Shown here: positions 1 to 10,595 of the stretch, piece by piece
Layout of the letters: each line of letters opens with the position of its first letter
Position numbering within the stretch: position 1 is the stretch's first letter
Assembly (NCBI GenBank): GCA_964036045.1
Contig: OZ038380.1
Location: forward strand, 62,232,591 to 62,296,590
Source of the DNA: Eutreptiella sp. 'Long Island Sound 2002'
Lineage: Eukaryota > Euglenozoa > Euglenophyceae > Eutreptiales > Eutreptiaceae
Direction: 5' to 3'
DNA: 64,000 bases
Position numbers and translations under genes: made by a program
The notes under the pieces: model-generated
Database searches by the model: none
What the model was told of the DNA's origin: nothing
What the model saw: the letters and a program-made list of their open reading frames with translations, nothing else

Positions 1-2
1 GA

Positions 3-1307
3 ACCGCCCAGGGGAACCCCATGTACGTCTATCAGCCCACAGCAATCGCCCGCCTACCCATACCCAGCGACACCGACATCATCTACTTCACTGCTGCATC
101 CGGCACCCAGCAACGCACCCCCACGGTCGGTTGCGCCTCTCTGCGCATCACCCGGCACGCGGACGGCCTCCACGTGGAACACCACACCGAGGCCACCATC
201 TTTGGGGCGTCCTCCGGCGGCGAACTGCGCACCATGGCAGACGCCGTCGCCGCCACACCGCCACCCACGACAATCCGGCCCCGCTACATCTGGGTAGTCG
301 TGGACGCCACGGTCGACATGCACCTCATCAGGCGCCTTGCGGACCTGCCCCTCCACAAAGCACTCGAGTCCGGCCTCACCACACAAGCGTTGGGACTATG
401 GATGGCCTTCAAGGGCATGCACCCCCAGGACGCCCTACACATCGTCAAACAGGAGTCACACCGCTACGCATACGGCAATGGACGCGCAGACACGCAGGCC
501 AAACACCAGAACACCAACCACACCCCAGGGCTCGAACACGTGCGACTGGACACCCCACACCACAGCCACCTGCAGCACCTGCCCCCGATACCCCCGGCCA
601 CACAGCCCCCCCAATGGATGCCCGAGGACACGCCGTACAGGGATCGAGACAAGCAGTACCACTACCCCACACCCATCCAGCAACTGGCCACCACACTGGG
701 CCACCCAGCGAACACCGAACTCCTCCGACGCCTCGAAGACTCCGTCCAGACCCCCCTCTACTACTCCGCCCTGCGGCTGGATAGCCTCCCAGCACACCTA
801 CAAAAGCCCCGACTCCAACTCGCGCTCGAACAGCTTCCCCTCCTCACCCGATACCACCGATGGAATGCGCGCCGCTCGATCCACGTCCCCGCAGGATACA
901 CCAAATGCATCTGCAGCCACGCGGAAGAAGAAACCTGGGACCACTTCAAGGTGTGCCCCCTGTACAGGGGACTGGACACCCTCACAGACTGGAACCCAAC
1001 CCACACCATCGCACAGCACGCCGGATGGCTGACGCAGTCCCCGGCGACCCAGCAACTCACAACCGTCCTCAAGCAGACAGAGGTACTCGAGGCGGTCCGC
1101 AGGGGACTCGTCCCCACTGCCGTCTACACCTTGCTACGCATTCACGCGGAGTACCCCCAGGCCACGGCGGCGCACATGCAGCGGACGGCCGTTGCCAAGA
1201 TGGCGGAGCAGCTCACATACCGCACCCACAAATACCTGCAGCATGCAGCAACCCTGCCCCCAACAGACCAAGCCCACCTCCTCAAACTCCTGTTCTACCA
1301 ACCATGA
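3..1307 (+). CDS. C-terminal part of a non-LTR retrotransposon ORF: RNase H-like domain plus zinc knuckle (5' end outside the window)
   Basis: The frame is open to the window edge, so the Met at base 21 is probably internal and the upstream part (expected to include reverse transcriptase) is missing. Counting from that Met, an RNase H-like fold can be followed. The first strand reads YFTAASG at 22-28, where the family usually has a catalytic Asp at the third-fourth position (here Ala25). E68 lies in GELRTMADAV, D95 in VVVDAT, H147 in QESHR, and N153/D157 in the GNGRAD signature. A zinc knuckle C296-x-C298-x9-H308-x3-C312 follows, a pattern typical of C-terminal tails of LINE ORF2 proteins. 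The domain would degrade the RNA strand of the RNA/DNA hybrid. Loss of the first Asp suggests an inactive copy. The stop overlaps an ATG (ATGA), but that frame is only seven codons long. Confidence 0.6.
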   Translation, partial: TAQGNPMYVYQPTAIARLPIPSDTDIIYFTAASGTQQRTPTVGCASLRITRHADGLHVEHHTEATIFGASSGGELRTMADAVAATPPPTTIRPRYIWVVVDATVDMHLIRRLADLPLHKALESGLTTQALGLWMAFKGMHPQDALHIVKQESHRYAYGNGRADTQAKHQNTNHTPGLEHVRLDTPHHSHLQHLPPIPPATQPPQWMPEDTPYRDRDKQYHYPTPIQQLATTLGHPANTELLRRLEDSVQTPLYYSALRLDSLPAHLQKPRLQLALEQLPLLTRYHRWNARRSIHVPAGYTKCICSHAEEETWDHFKVCPLYRGLDTLTDWNPTHTIAQHAGWLTQSPATQQLTTVLKQTEVLEAVRRGLVPTAVYTLLRIHAEYPQATAAHMQRTAVAKMAEQLTYRTHKYLQHAATLPPTDQAHLLKLLFYQP

Positions 1308-1322
1308 GAGCCTACCCCGTGA

Positions 1323-3922
1323 CATAGCAACACGGAACCCCCACCACGTCTACACACCGTCCACCGAGCACAGCACTGGCACAGCACACACGGGCACCAC
1401 AGGCACCGCACACACTCCCACCAGCATGCGCGCGCCACCAGCCCCCACCCCCCCACGCCGCCGTCCGTCCACAGGTACCACCAACCGCCAGCCACCGCAT
1501 GTCCCCTCTGCGTTTACCAGCGGCTAGCACAGACAGCCCTGCCCTGCAACCCAGACCACTGGGTCTGCCTGGGAGCCGCGCACCGCCTCACCCACTGCCC
1601 CCACTGCGGGGACCTCAACCCCCACCACCGCGAGCGGCCCGCGGCCCCAGCCGCACCCCCCCCCCGCCAGCCACCCCAGCTTCTTCGGGTTCCTCACCGG
1701 CACCCTCTGGGACCACCTGGGAGGGTACTACGTGGCGGATGCGGCGGACCACGCATGGACCATAGCCGTGGCCACGGGCAGCACACCCCTGCCTCCCCAC
1801 AGCCCACCCCTACGCCACAGCGGAGGCAGCTTGAACGTGGCGGCCCGCCACATCCTCCTCGCCCTATACCTCCACCACCGTGACCTACACCTCCCAGACC
1901 CACAACTCCCGGCCCCCCAAACAGCAGCCCTGACGCCAGAAGCGTGGGCCGACACGGCACCAGAGGAGATAGCAGCCTACCTCCGAATCACTTGCCTCCG
2001 GTTCAACAACGCCCTCGGCCGACGAAAGGGAACACCTTACGCACTCAGTGCACTCCTCTACCCGGCACACCACCCCAACCCCGCACAACCGAAGCCCCCG
2101 GAGGGCTGGGCGTCTTTTCGGGGCGCCCACCTGGCCGCCCCCGACGAGGCCACCGCCACGCGGATGGGCCTCACGGACCAGAAAACCTACGTCAGAGGCC
2201 TCAAGACGAGCCTCCAAGAGGCACACCGCTGGCACGCCTGCTCCCCGTCGCCCCCACGGGGACAGGGGGGTTCACCCGCCCCCAACACCCACCAGGCCAA
2301 GAAGACCAAGACAGGTCAGGGGGCCCGCCAACGCGCCCTCCAGCAGGGCGCGACGCCCCGACCAAGGCCCGGGTCCAGCGACACCACACCACCCAACGCC
2401 CAGTCCCCCGGGGCACACCAACAACACCGCCACCGCCAGCGCCCACCACCACCACCGTACCGCAGCACCCAAACCCTGCAGCCCAGTCAGCCACCACCGC
2501 CCACACACGTCCACACCATGCCAGGACCACCATACGCGCAGAGCCAGGGGACATGGCACCACCAACACCACCATCACGCCCCCGTCCCTCCCAACCCCTA
2601 CCCCCTAATGCCCCCATGCTACAGCGACCCCCACCAGCTACATCCGCACCACGCCCCAGCACAACCAGGCCCCACGAACCACCCACTCCACATAGCGCAC
2701 ATCACCGCACAACACCATCACGTATTCCACCACCACCAGCCCCTGCCACCACACCCACCAACGCCGGGGTACCACAAACAACCAGCACACCCTCCACACC
2801 ACCACCACGCGGTCCAGCACCACCCGCCGCCCCCCGCTACACGGGCCCACGACACACGAGCCACAGTACACCCCCATGGACCCGCGAGGAGCCGCGCACG
2901 CACACCAGCAACACCAGGGCCTAGTAGGAGCGCCCAACCACCACCAACAGCCCCCCCACCCACACCCCATACCAGCGAGCACCATCCACCAGCAGCCACC
3001 CATTACATACGGACCACAGCCCCACCCGGACGCTCATGCGGCCGCCTCCCACCCACACCCCGGCACCACAACCAGTCAAGCACCGCAAGGGCCGCACGGC
3101 GCACACACGCAACACCCACACGACCCACAGGGACGCCCGGACCCCCAGCCAGCACAACACCCACCCCCGCCCCCCCCACCCCACCACCACCAGCAGCCCC
3201 CCCACCCACACCCCATACCAGCGAGCACCATCCACCAGCAGCCACCCATTACATACGGACCACAGCCCCACCCGGACGCTCATGCGGCCGCCTCCCACCC
3301 ACACCCCGGCACCACAACCAGTCAAGCACCGCAAGGGCCGCACGGCGCACACACGCAACACCCACACGACCCACAGGGACGCCCGGACCCCCAGCCAGCA
3401 CAACACCCACCCCCGCCCCCCCCACCCCACCACCACCAGCAGCCCCCCCACCCACACCCCATACCAGCGAGCACCATCCACCAGCAGCCACCCATTACAT
3501 ACGGACCACAGCCCCACCCGGACGCTCATGCGGCCGCCTCCCACCCACACCCCGGCACCACAACCAGTCAAGCACCGCAAGGGCCGCACGGCGCACACAC
3601 GCAACACCCACACGACCCACAGGGACGCCCGGACCCCCAGCCAGCACAACACCCACCCCCGCCCCCCCCACCCCACCACCACCAGCAGCCCCCCCACCCA
3701 CACCCCATACCAGCGAGCACCATCCACCAGCAGCCACCCATTACATACGGACCACAGCCCCAACCGGACGCTCATGCGGCCGCCTCCCACCCACACCCCG
3801 GCACCACAACCAGTCAAAAACCGCAAAGGCCGCACGGGGCACACACGCAACACCCACACGACCCACAGGGACGCCCAGACCCCCAGCCAGCACAACACCC
3901 ACCCCCACCCCCCCCACCATAC
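1323..3922 (+). CDS. Pro/His-rich ORF with N-terminal Cys/His zinc-binding motif, broken by a frameshift and truncated at the gypsy junction
   Basis: I do not recognise the family. One frame (from 1323, no ATG) carries CPLC at 1500-1511 followed by spaced Cys/His residues ending HCPHCGDL, which looks like a zinc-binding module. At a C-run near 1655-1665 the plausible frame shifts by one and continues with a balanced segment (SFFGFLTGTLWDHLGGYY, then a helical NVAARHILLALYLHHRD part) up to about 2240. After that it is Pro/His/Thr low complexity and finally 82-residue repeats. The 246-bp repeat is open in all three forward frames, so the true frame there cannot be decided. It follows the RNase H ORF with no tail or poly(A) between them. 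It could be a gag/ORF1-like protein of the same or a neighbouring element. Confidence 0.4.
2940..3922 (+). repeat. 246-bp tandem repeat, four copies
   Basis: Unit boundaries recur exactly every 246 bases (for example 3003, 3249, 3495 and 3741). The first three complete units are nearly identical and the fourth carries several substitutions and is cut by the LTR junction. 246 is a multiple of 3, so each unit adds 82 codons. The same unit occurs about twice in the element at 17558 and about once in the inverted element ending at 42592. Confidence 0.9.
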
Positions 3923-3937
3923 TCACTGTTTTGACAG

Positions 3938-3973
3938 CTGGCGGTTAGCTCGCGACTTTAGCGTAACCGCCAG
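3938..3973. other. Perfect 10-bp hairpin in LTR
   Basis: CTGGCGGTTA at 3938-3947 pairs with TAACCGCCAG at 3964-3973 across a 16-base loop. The same arms are kept at 26005-26014/26031-26040 and in the LTR at 44907, so the structure is a stable part of the LTR. Confidence 0.75.
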
Positions 3974-4492
3974 TTTAACTGTTATTAATGGAAATTTTAA
4001 CGCTATCCGTGACGAAGGCTCTAAAGTCTTCAGGAACTGCATTGATGCATCCGCAATTTTCACATTCTACACTCGCAACCTTAATCCGAATTTTTCAGGA
4101 TGTCGAAATCGGATTTTCGACTTTGACATCCCCGCACTTGATTTGACCTCCTTCGAGTGGACCTACGTACTTCCCTATGCACGAATCAACTTTCCTTTTG
4201 TCTTGCCCTCCATTTGTCTTAGAGATATGGGCAAAACAAAGTTGATTCGTGAGGCCACTTGTGAGGGTCATATCTCGTGCTGCTTGCGAGGAATGACAAC
4301 AGGGAAACGTGGGATGTATTCACAATACTCCCGACGTAATTTAGGAAGCTTTATCCGACCTGCGTCTCCACACCTGCGCGCTAGTGTAATGGATCATGGT
4401 CAAGAGGGTAGAGTTTGCGTTATAACTCTTTGGCCATGATATTGCGTGCGTTAAGATAATTTTCGAGTGTAGCGCGCGAGTGTTGGTGTTGC

Positions 4493-5187
4493 ATAGGAAC
4501 TCTCCTTGAGTTCCTATGAGCGATTGACACAAAGTTATGCCCTTGGAAGGGCATGACATATCGTGGGGGGAGCTACCTTTTGAGGCAATATGTGGTATGT
4601 GCCATGTGTTGTGTTGCGTGCCCATTTGGCGGGTCCATCGCTCCAAGCCAAACCCGCCAATGGACCTCATATTGCGCAAGCCCCTTCTCCATACTCTTCA
4701 CGATCAATTGCAAGCCTAACCTTCGTGAAGTGAAGCTTGTATGGCAATCCCAAAGCGATGCGTTGGGAGCAAGGTGTGTGTTTTGCAATTTTCCATACTT
4801 TCATGTGCCCACTTGGGAAGTAGCGCTCGTAACCTTTCAAGGCGCCCCAAGTGGAGCACATATGTGGAATCGAAGGTCATTGGTGTCAAGTCATTGTGTT
4901 TAGAAGGATTAGTTGATTGCACGATCCAAGCCGAAGATATTATTATATAATTGTGCACCTCTCAAGGCACTTTTGTGTATCTTTGTGCCAATTTCGCCGT
5001 TTTTGGCCCGTCATGATGTCAAGTGGCGACCGTGTATCTCAGCGTTGCGCTCAATTGACATCATGACCCAAGTATGTTATGGGGGTACATACTTCGGTGC
5101 CCAACATATCTTGGACCCGGCGAATAACTCCTCTTGACATTGGCATACCGTGGCCGCCATGTTGGCGATTTGGGACTATCCCAAATC
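4493..5187. other. Cluster of perfect inverted repeats inside the LTR
   Basis: Perfect arms seen: ATAGGAACTC/GAGTTCCTAT (4493-4502/4508-4517), ATGCCCTT/AAGGGCAT (4537-4544/4547-4554), TTGGCGGGT/ACCCGCCAA (4626-4634/4652-4660), CCACTTGGG/CCCAAGTGG (4809-4817/4846-4854), GTCATGATGTCAA/TTGACATCATGAC (5010-5022/5055-5067), AAGTATGT/ACATACTT (5070-5077/5087-5094) and GATTTGGGA/TCCCAAATC (5167-5175/5179-5187). Most arms recur in the other LTR copies. Function is unknown; an RNA structure or a binding array is possible. Confidence 0.7.
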
Positions 5188-6661
5188 ATAGGCTCACTTG
5201 GCGACCCTGCCATTCCCGAAACCGGAGGAGTTGGGCGACGCCCAAAAGATATGTTGGACACATAGGACTTGATACCAATCCTATGGCACACTCTGGTCCA
5301 AGTCGGGCATGTGCCTCATTTGCCTCAACCATGAGTCTGCGCATTTTTGGCCATTTTGAGCAATTTTCCACTTTTGCTGCCCGCCGTGCACTATGTTGAG
5401 CCGACCCGTGCACGCCAGACGCATGGACCAATGGACCATATAAGACATGGGTGTTATGCATATTGGTCCCCATGGTTCACACACCACGTGGGCGAAGCGG
5501 AGCATCCTTCGTTAAGGCGCTAGCCCAAAGTGAGTGTGGACAATTTTGCCATTTTTGCACTTGTGGACCCAATTGGGATCGTCACCACGCCAAGTGGCAT
5601 GGAGATCTTTGAGAGCCAAGGGCATGGGAGTCTAAGTTGGACTCCCGGTGGATCGCGTATGGAATGGGGGATCCGATCTCTAAACCGGCGTGGAGATATA
5701 CTATTGGGAGCACCCCGAATTTTGGCTCATTTCGAGCTGCCGAAATGACCCCATTTTGGGACCCCAATTTCCCCCTTCCGTGTGGTAAATTGGCGGCCCC
5801 ATATCTGTATGCCCACAGGGAGCCCGGACCGAATTCCAAGTTGTACACTCAGATAGAAGTCCTAGGTCCTGCCCCCTAACCTGTGGGTCATTGGCCTTGC
5901 CCTGGCCGGGCGAGCCGCGCGTGGGAGGGACGCCTATTTTGGTGATTTCGGCATCATGACCCCACTTGACGAACACGTGGTGCCCTGATGCCGAGACCTC
6001 AGAGGGAACCAGGTAGGGTGAGGGTTTTGGAGAGTTTGCACTCGAAGGGCATAGGGTCAGTTGTCTCGTCCCTACCTCTGGCGGGTCCTGACGAGGGGTC
6101 GATTTTGGAGATTTTTGAGTTAATATCAGTTAGAGCTGAAACAGCCCATTTTCAGCTACCCACTCATGGGTGATAATGGCGGGGCCATATCTCTGACTCA
6201 GAGAGGAGTTGGGACTTGCCGTTAAGGGAGCATAGGAAGCCACTGTGGGTCGGCCTTGGAGCCACTTTGGTTCCCAGGAACTCGCCTGTGGCTGGGCGGG
6301 ACAACCCCCCTATTCGCAGGCTTTCTGGGTCCGGACTGAGCAGGGCATGGGTTGTGTTTGAGCCCCCGCCCCCACCAGCCACTGAGAGGGTCGGACCTGG
6401 GATTGGGATATGAGTTGGGACTGAGTGTCTATTGTCCTGTAATGCCCTTACCCCAGTCCAGTCTTAACCCCATGTGCACATATCCTGATGTGTTGCTGTA
6501 CATACTTTCGTTCCCTTGTTGCAGAGTGGCAAGGATCCTGAAACGCTTTGTCACATGACACGAGCGTATGGATGCCCTTGTGAGCGTAGTGCTTTGCCTG
6601 CCTGCTCACCTGTGCGTGTCACCGCAGCGTCCCGTAGCCGGCCCCCAACGGGAACGCGTCA

Positions 6662-7086
6662 AAAGCGTTTCACCGCCGCGGGGTTACCCAGCCCTCGCGT
6701 GCCACTCGGGGCCACCAACCCCGAGCAGCGCGGCGCAGCGCAGCGGCTCGCAGCGCAGCGCAGCGTCTCGCAGCGCAGCGCAGCGGCTCGCAGCGCCATC
6801 CAGCGTCACGGAGCCAGTTCGTCACGGAGTCAGCAGCGCCGTCCAGAGCATCGCCCTGACCGCGCCGCGACCGTGAAGGAAGTGGACTGACCAGGACTCC
6901 TGCATCAGCGAGTCCCATCGGCCGACCAGCAAGGCCGCGTCAACCACCTCCACAACCACCGGCTGACCAGCACCAGCCGCACTCCCAGCCCAGTGCTGCA
7001 GCACCCGCCTCAACAACCACCACCAGTTCGTTGAGTGGAACGAGTGCACACCAAGGACCTCAAGACCAAGTACGCCCCCCGCTGCC
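6662..7086 (+). other. Gypsy leader between LTR and gag
   Basis: GC-rich untranslated leader with an irregular CAGCGCAGCG-type microsatellite at about 6722-6800. The first bases after the LTR (AAAGCGTTTCACC) do not begin with TGG, so no canonical tRNA primer-binding site is visible. The same leader is present at 16735 and 28739 with different lengths of the microsatellite. Confidence 0.7.
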
Positions 7087-9207
7087 ATGGTAAACTGGCA
7101 AGAAGCGGGTAGGACGTGGCCGCGGCCCCACCCCCATGCAGCGCACCTACTGCGTGGGTTGGTTTGGGACCAGCACTACCGCCACAGGCACCCCAAGTGC
7201 GAAGGCGGCATGCCCAGGAGCTTCGAGCTCCGCACGGACATGACCCCCGACCGCCTGCAGGCCGTGGAGGACTGGCTGCGGGCGGAAGGGTTCGCCTTCC
7301 GCTTTCAGCAGAGGCGCTGGAGGACGTGGACCCGGCCGGACAGGCCCCGCGAAGGCCTGCGTCCCGACGGGATTGAGGAGGACGAGATGCCCAACGAGTA
7401 CCCGTCGGGCGCCTCGATCAACGTCTCCATGTGGGACATGATCGAGAAGAACTTCCCGGAACCGGGGAGCGAGCGCAGGCTGCAGGGCAGCAGCAGCGCG
7501 TCTCCGGGGAAGGAGAAGCGGTCCGCCGGGGACAGGAAGCGGGACTGGAAGTGGCGGGAGTACCAGGAGTCCCTGGCCGCCGAAGCCGCCCAAGGCGCCA
7601 AGGGCGGAACCCCAGCTTCCAGTCCCCAACGGGCCAATGGTGGTCATCACCCCGGCCATGCCACCCTCGGCGACTTCATCCAAGTAGCCAAGCAGACGAA
7701 GGCCAAGCCCCGTCCGCTGCTCCTGAGGTGCCAGCAGGCCCCAGCAGGCCCCAGCAGCGACGTGGAGTCGGCCCACCGCGGGAGGATGCCGGCCGACCAG
7801 GCCAGCTCCAGCAGCAGCGTCCCTCCCGACAGGGACGTGGCGCGCGCCTGTGAGCGCGCCTGTGGGGTGCCCTGCAACCTTCGGGTTGCCCGGCAACGGG
7901 CCAGGCAGCACAGCGCTGCCGTTGAGGGCGCCGTCAGCATCGCCCAGGGGGAGGCTGCGAAGTGGGCGCATGGCATGGCCATCCACGCCCAGACCGTGGC
8001 GGCCATTGCGGCCGGACTCACGGCCGTAGCCGCCCATGGGGCAGCGACTGCCCAGGTCGACGGTGAGTTGGCGGCAGCCGACGAGGAAGCCCGCCTGACG
8101 CAGGAGGCCATTGCCTGCAAGGAGGCCGAGGTGGGGGCGCTCGAAGAGGAGCTTGCCCAAGAGAGGGCAAAGAAGGAGGCGGAGGAAAGGGCCCACGCCG
8201 AAGCGACGGCTAAGGCCCAGGCGGACGCCGCCAAGAAGGACGCCATCGAGGCCGCGCGACGGAAGGTCGCTGAGGACAGGGCCAAGACGGAGGCGGAGCT
8301 GGCGGCGTTGGAAGCGGAGAAGGCGCGGCTGCAGCAGATCCGGGAAGCCGAGGCGGCTCGTGCCCGGGAGGAGGCCGAAAGGCGAGCTGCCGCAGCCACA
8401 GCCGCCGCAATGGAGGAGGCAGAGGCCAAACTCCGCCGCGAGACTCCCCCGGGAGGATCACGAGTGGAGACCCTTCGAAAGCTTTTCGAAGGGGACGCCT
8501 CCTCCAAAATGACGCTGGACGAGGCCGACACGGGCAGCAGTGGGAGCAGTGGCCCCACCGCCCACCGACGGAGGAAGGGTAAGGGGAAGACCCCCGAGAG
8601 GCCACGGAGGCCAGCGGGCGGACACCCCCACGACAGTGACCCCTTCTTCACCGCCAGCGACGGTCCAGCGACAGGGGATGAACGAGGCCGCCGACATCGC
8701 CAAGTGGTGGCTTGGACGGGCGGAGGAGGCGGAAACGTCCCCATGGAGCCAGAAGGTGAGGATGAGGATCTCCCTCCTCCCTACCGGAGCTCGGAGTCTT
8801 CCGAGACCGAGACGCCCAGGTGGGGCGACATGGACGAGGATGACGACATGGACTTCGGCATCACGAGGAAGCGCCCATCCTCGGACCCACCGAGGCGACC
8901 CGGCGGAGACCCACCGGGAACCCCTGGCGGAGGACCATCAGGACCCCCTGGAGGACGCCCACCAAGTGGACCCCCTGGAGGCGGACCACCGGGCAGGGGA
9001 GGACCCCCTGGACTGGGCGGACCAGGCAGAGGCCCTCCTGGAGGACCCCCTGGGTACCCCGACGACCCACCAGGGAACGGCGACCCGGATACCACCTGGC
9101 GGTGGATTGTCTACCTCCGCAGGAGGGTCCAGTTCTTCGAGCGCGAGGTAGACACGGGCAAGGGCGAGATGACTCGCATCTCCGAGGTCGCCGCGCGCGC
9201 GGAGTGA
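7087..9207 (+). CDS. Gypsy Gag N-terminal region (coiled coil and collagen-like Pro/Gly segment)
   Basis: The ATG at 7087 follows the leader directly and is shared by the copies at 17159 and 29125, which fixes the start. Residues 1-140 form a globular Trp-rich part. Residues about 334-452 are Ala/Glu/Lys/Arg-rich with heptad character and should form a long coiled coil. Residues about 598-665 are Pro/Gly-rich with GPPGG-type repeats. The frame ends at a TGA (9205-9207) where the copy at 29125 reads on, so this stop is a mutation rather than the natural end. Gag would assemble the cytoplasmic particle. Such a long N-terminal extension before the capsid-like domain is unusual for gypsy elements. 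Confidence 0.75.
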   Translation: MVNWQEAGRTWPRPHPHAAHLLRGLVWDQHYRHRHPKCEGGMPRSFELRTDMTPDRLQAVEDWLRAEGFAFRFQQRRWRTWTRPDRPREGLRPDGIEEDEMPNEYPSGASINVSMWDMIEKNFPEPGSERRLQGSSSASPGKEKRSAGDRKRDWKWREYQESLAAEAAQGAKGGTPASSPQRANGGHHPGHATLGDFIQVAKQTKAKPRPLLLRCQQAPAGPSSDVESAHRGRMPADQASSSSSVPPDRDVARACERACGVPCNLRVARQRARQHSAAVEGAVSIAQGEAAKWAHGMAIHAQTVAAIAAGLTAVAAHGAATAQVDGELAAADEEARLTQEAIACKEAEVGALEEELAQERAKKEAEERAHAEATAKAQADAAKKDAIEAARRKVAEDRAKTEAELAALEAEKARLQQIREAEAARAREEAERRAAAATAAAMEEAEAKLRRETPPGGSRVETLRKLFEGDASSKMTLDEADTGSSGSSGPTAHRRRKGKGKTPERPRRPAGGHPHDSDPFFTASDGPATGDERGRRHRQVVAWTGGGGGNVPMEPEGEDEDLPPPYRSSESSETETPRWGDMDEDDDMDFGITRKRPSSDPPRRPGGDPPGTPGGGPSGPPGGRPPSGPPGGGPPGRGGPPGLGGPGRGPPGGPPGYPDDPPGNGDPDTTWRWIVYLRRRVQFFEREVDTGKGEMTRISEVAARAE

Positions 9208-10595
9208 GAGCTGGACATCGCCAGGGCCGAGACCAGGCAGCTGAACACGGTCATCAGCGGCCTGCAGCAGAGGCTGGACGCGCTGGAGGCCCGTGGGAGC
9301 GTCAGCAGCGACCACCCACCCCTGGAGTCTGGCTCGTCGGACGACGGCTGGGGACCCAGACCAGGTCCAGGCAGACCCCACGCCCCCGGCGGAGCCCCCA
9401 GGAGTCGCCCCGGCGCCAGTGCCCCCTCTCTCACCGCCACTCTCACCACAGCGCGGGCCGCCGCAACGAGCGCGTGCCGCCCGGCAGTGGCAGTGAGGAT
9501 TGGCGTGATGAGTGGCTCAGCGCAGAGTACCGCAACCGCCGTGCCCCACCGCGGACGCCGGTACGCCCCCGGCGCCCCGCACCAGCCCCGGAGCCAATCC
9601 CAATGGCTGGTGGACGTTATGGTGGACTCAGGGATGAGGTCCCCAGAGGAGACGTGGAGTGGGATGTCGGCGAAGGTGAGGACTTGGACCTGGACTTGGA
9701 GGAGTTCGACATCAGCCCGCCGCGTGGTGTACGACGGGAGGCTGCTGAACGCAGCCGCCGGCGCCGTGATGAGGAGGCATACATGGAAGGAGTACGGCGT
9801 GAACATCTGGGTTCAGCGTACATGGAGGAACCGCGGCGTAGCCACAGGGATTCCATGCAGGAGATGGACGTGGCGGCCGTGGGAGTCCGTGGGAGAGGCC
9901 GATGGGAACCTCGGTCGACCTCGCAGCCGGCGTTCATGGTCTCTAAGGCCGCGGATGCCGCCGTGTGGGAAGACTTGAAGGACATCAAGCCCCCCATGTA
10001 CGATGGCAACCCCCTCAAACTCGACCGCTTCTTGGAGAAGCTGGACGATTGGGGGGTAACCGTTACTGAGGACTTGCATCCCGCTGATGTGGAGAAGTAT
10101 GTCTTCAGACGGTTCAGGTACCGCCTGCCGGAAGTGCTCGGAGAGCTATACTTCGTGGCGACCAAGGAGGGGAAAATCAAGACCCTCAAGGAAGCCAAGA
10201 AGTGGCTCAACGAGCAGGAGCGGGTGGATGCTCCGCAGGTGGCTGCCAAGCGGTGGAAGTCCATCAAGCTTGAGCATGGTGGACGGGAGATCCGCCTACG
10301 GGACTGGCGTGACTTCCGAGGGAAATACACCCTCTTCCGCCGCAACGTGGAGGATTGGAACGAGGGTGACGAGCAGGCTCGCCTGCTCTCCATGCTGCCG
10401 GAAGCATGGATCCAGAGGGTCACCAAGGAGGAATCCAAGAGGGCCAAGTCCAACCACACGGTCAAGATGATGCTCCCCAAAGAGTATCATACGAACGTAG
10501 TGGCTTGGACGAGGAAGAACATGGCCCGGGATGTCAAACGGCACTCCCTGCGGAACGCTCTCCTCATCACCGTCTCGGCGTCTGTGGCGCCCTGA
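9208..10595 (+). pseudogene. Gypsy Gag, coiled-coil tail and capsid-like domain (frame broken)
   Basis: This continues the same Gag beyond the premature stop, and a 1-base deletion near 9437 (relative to the copy at about 31515) moves the reading frame. From about 9960 the product is a conserved, helix-rich capsid-like domain (VWEDLKDIKPPMYDG through LLSMLPEAW to KMMLPKEYH), matching the usual shape of retrotransposon Gag: an N-terminal 'YDG' strand, alternating helices and a late Leu/Pro motif. About 14 bases are missing near 10575 relative to the other copy, which ends this frame at 10595. Confidence 0.7.

Larger units (their letters stand above)
3923..6661 (+). repeat. Gypsy LTR, 5'-truncated copy
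   Basis: It aligns with the complete LTR at 25698-28738 from that copy's base 293 onward, so the first 292 bases, including the TATA-like site, are missing. It ends in ACGCGTCA, matching the end of the other LTR copies, and is followed by the conserved leader. Its frames contain no supported gene. Confidence 0.85.

Noticed and set aside
2921-3898. A 325-codon minus-strand ORF through the 246-bp repeats
   Set aside because: It exists only because the C-rich repeat lacks stops; the product is a Gly/Trp/Val/Cys-rich shadow of the forward strand.
4341-6413. Many 60-120-codon ORFs inside the LTRs, similar in every copy
   Set aside because: Recurrence reflects LTR homology. The frames are not the same length between copies and contain no domain.
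7147-8744. Long minus-strand ORFs antisense to gag
   Set aside because: Shadows of the GC-rich coiled-coil coding sequence; not conserved as frames when compared with the other gag copy.
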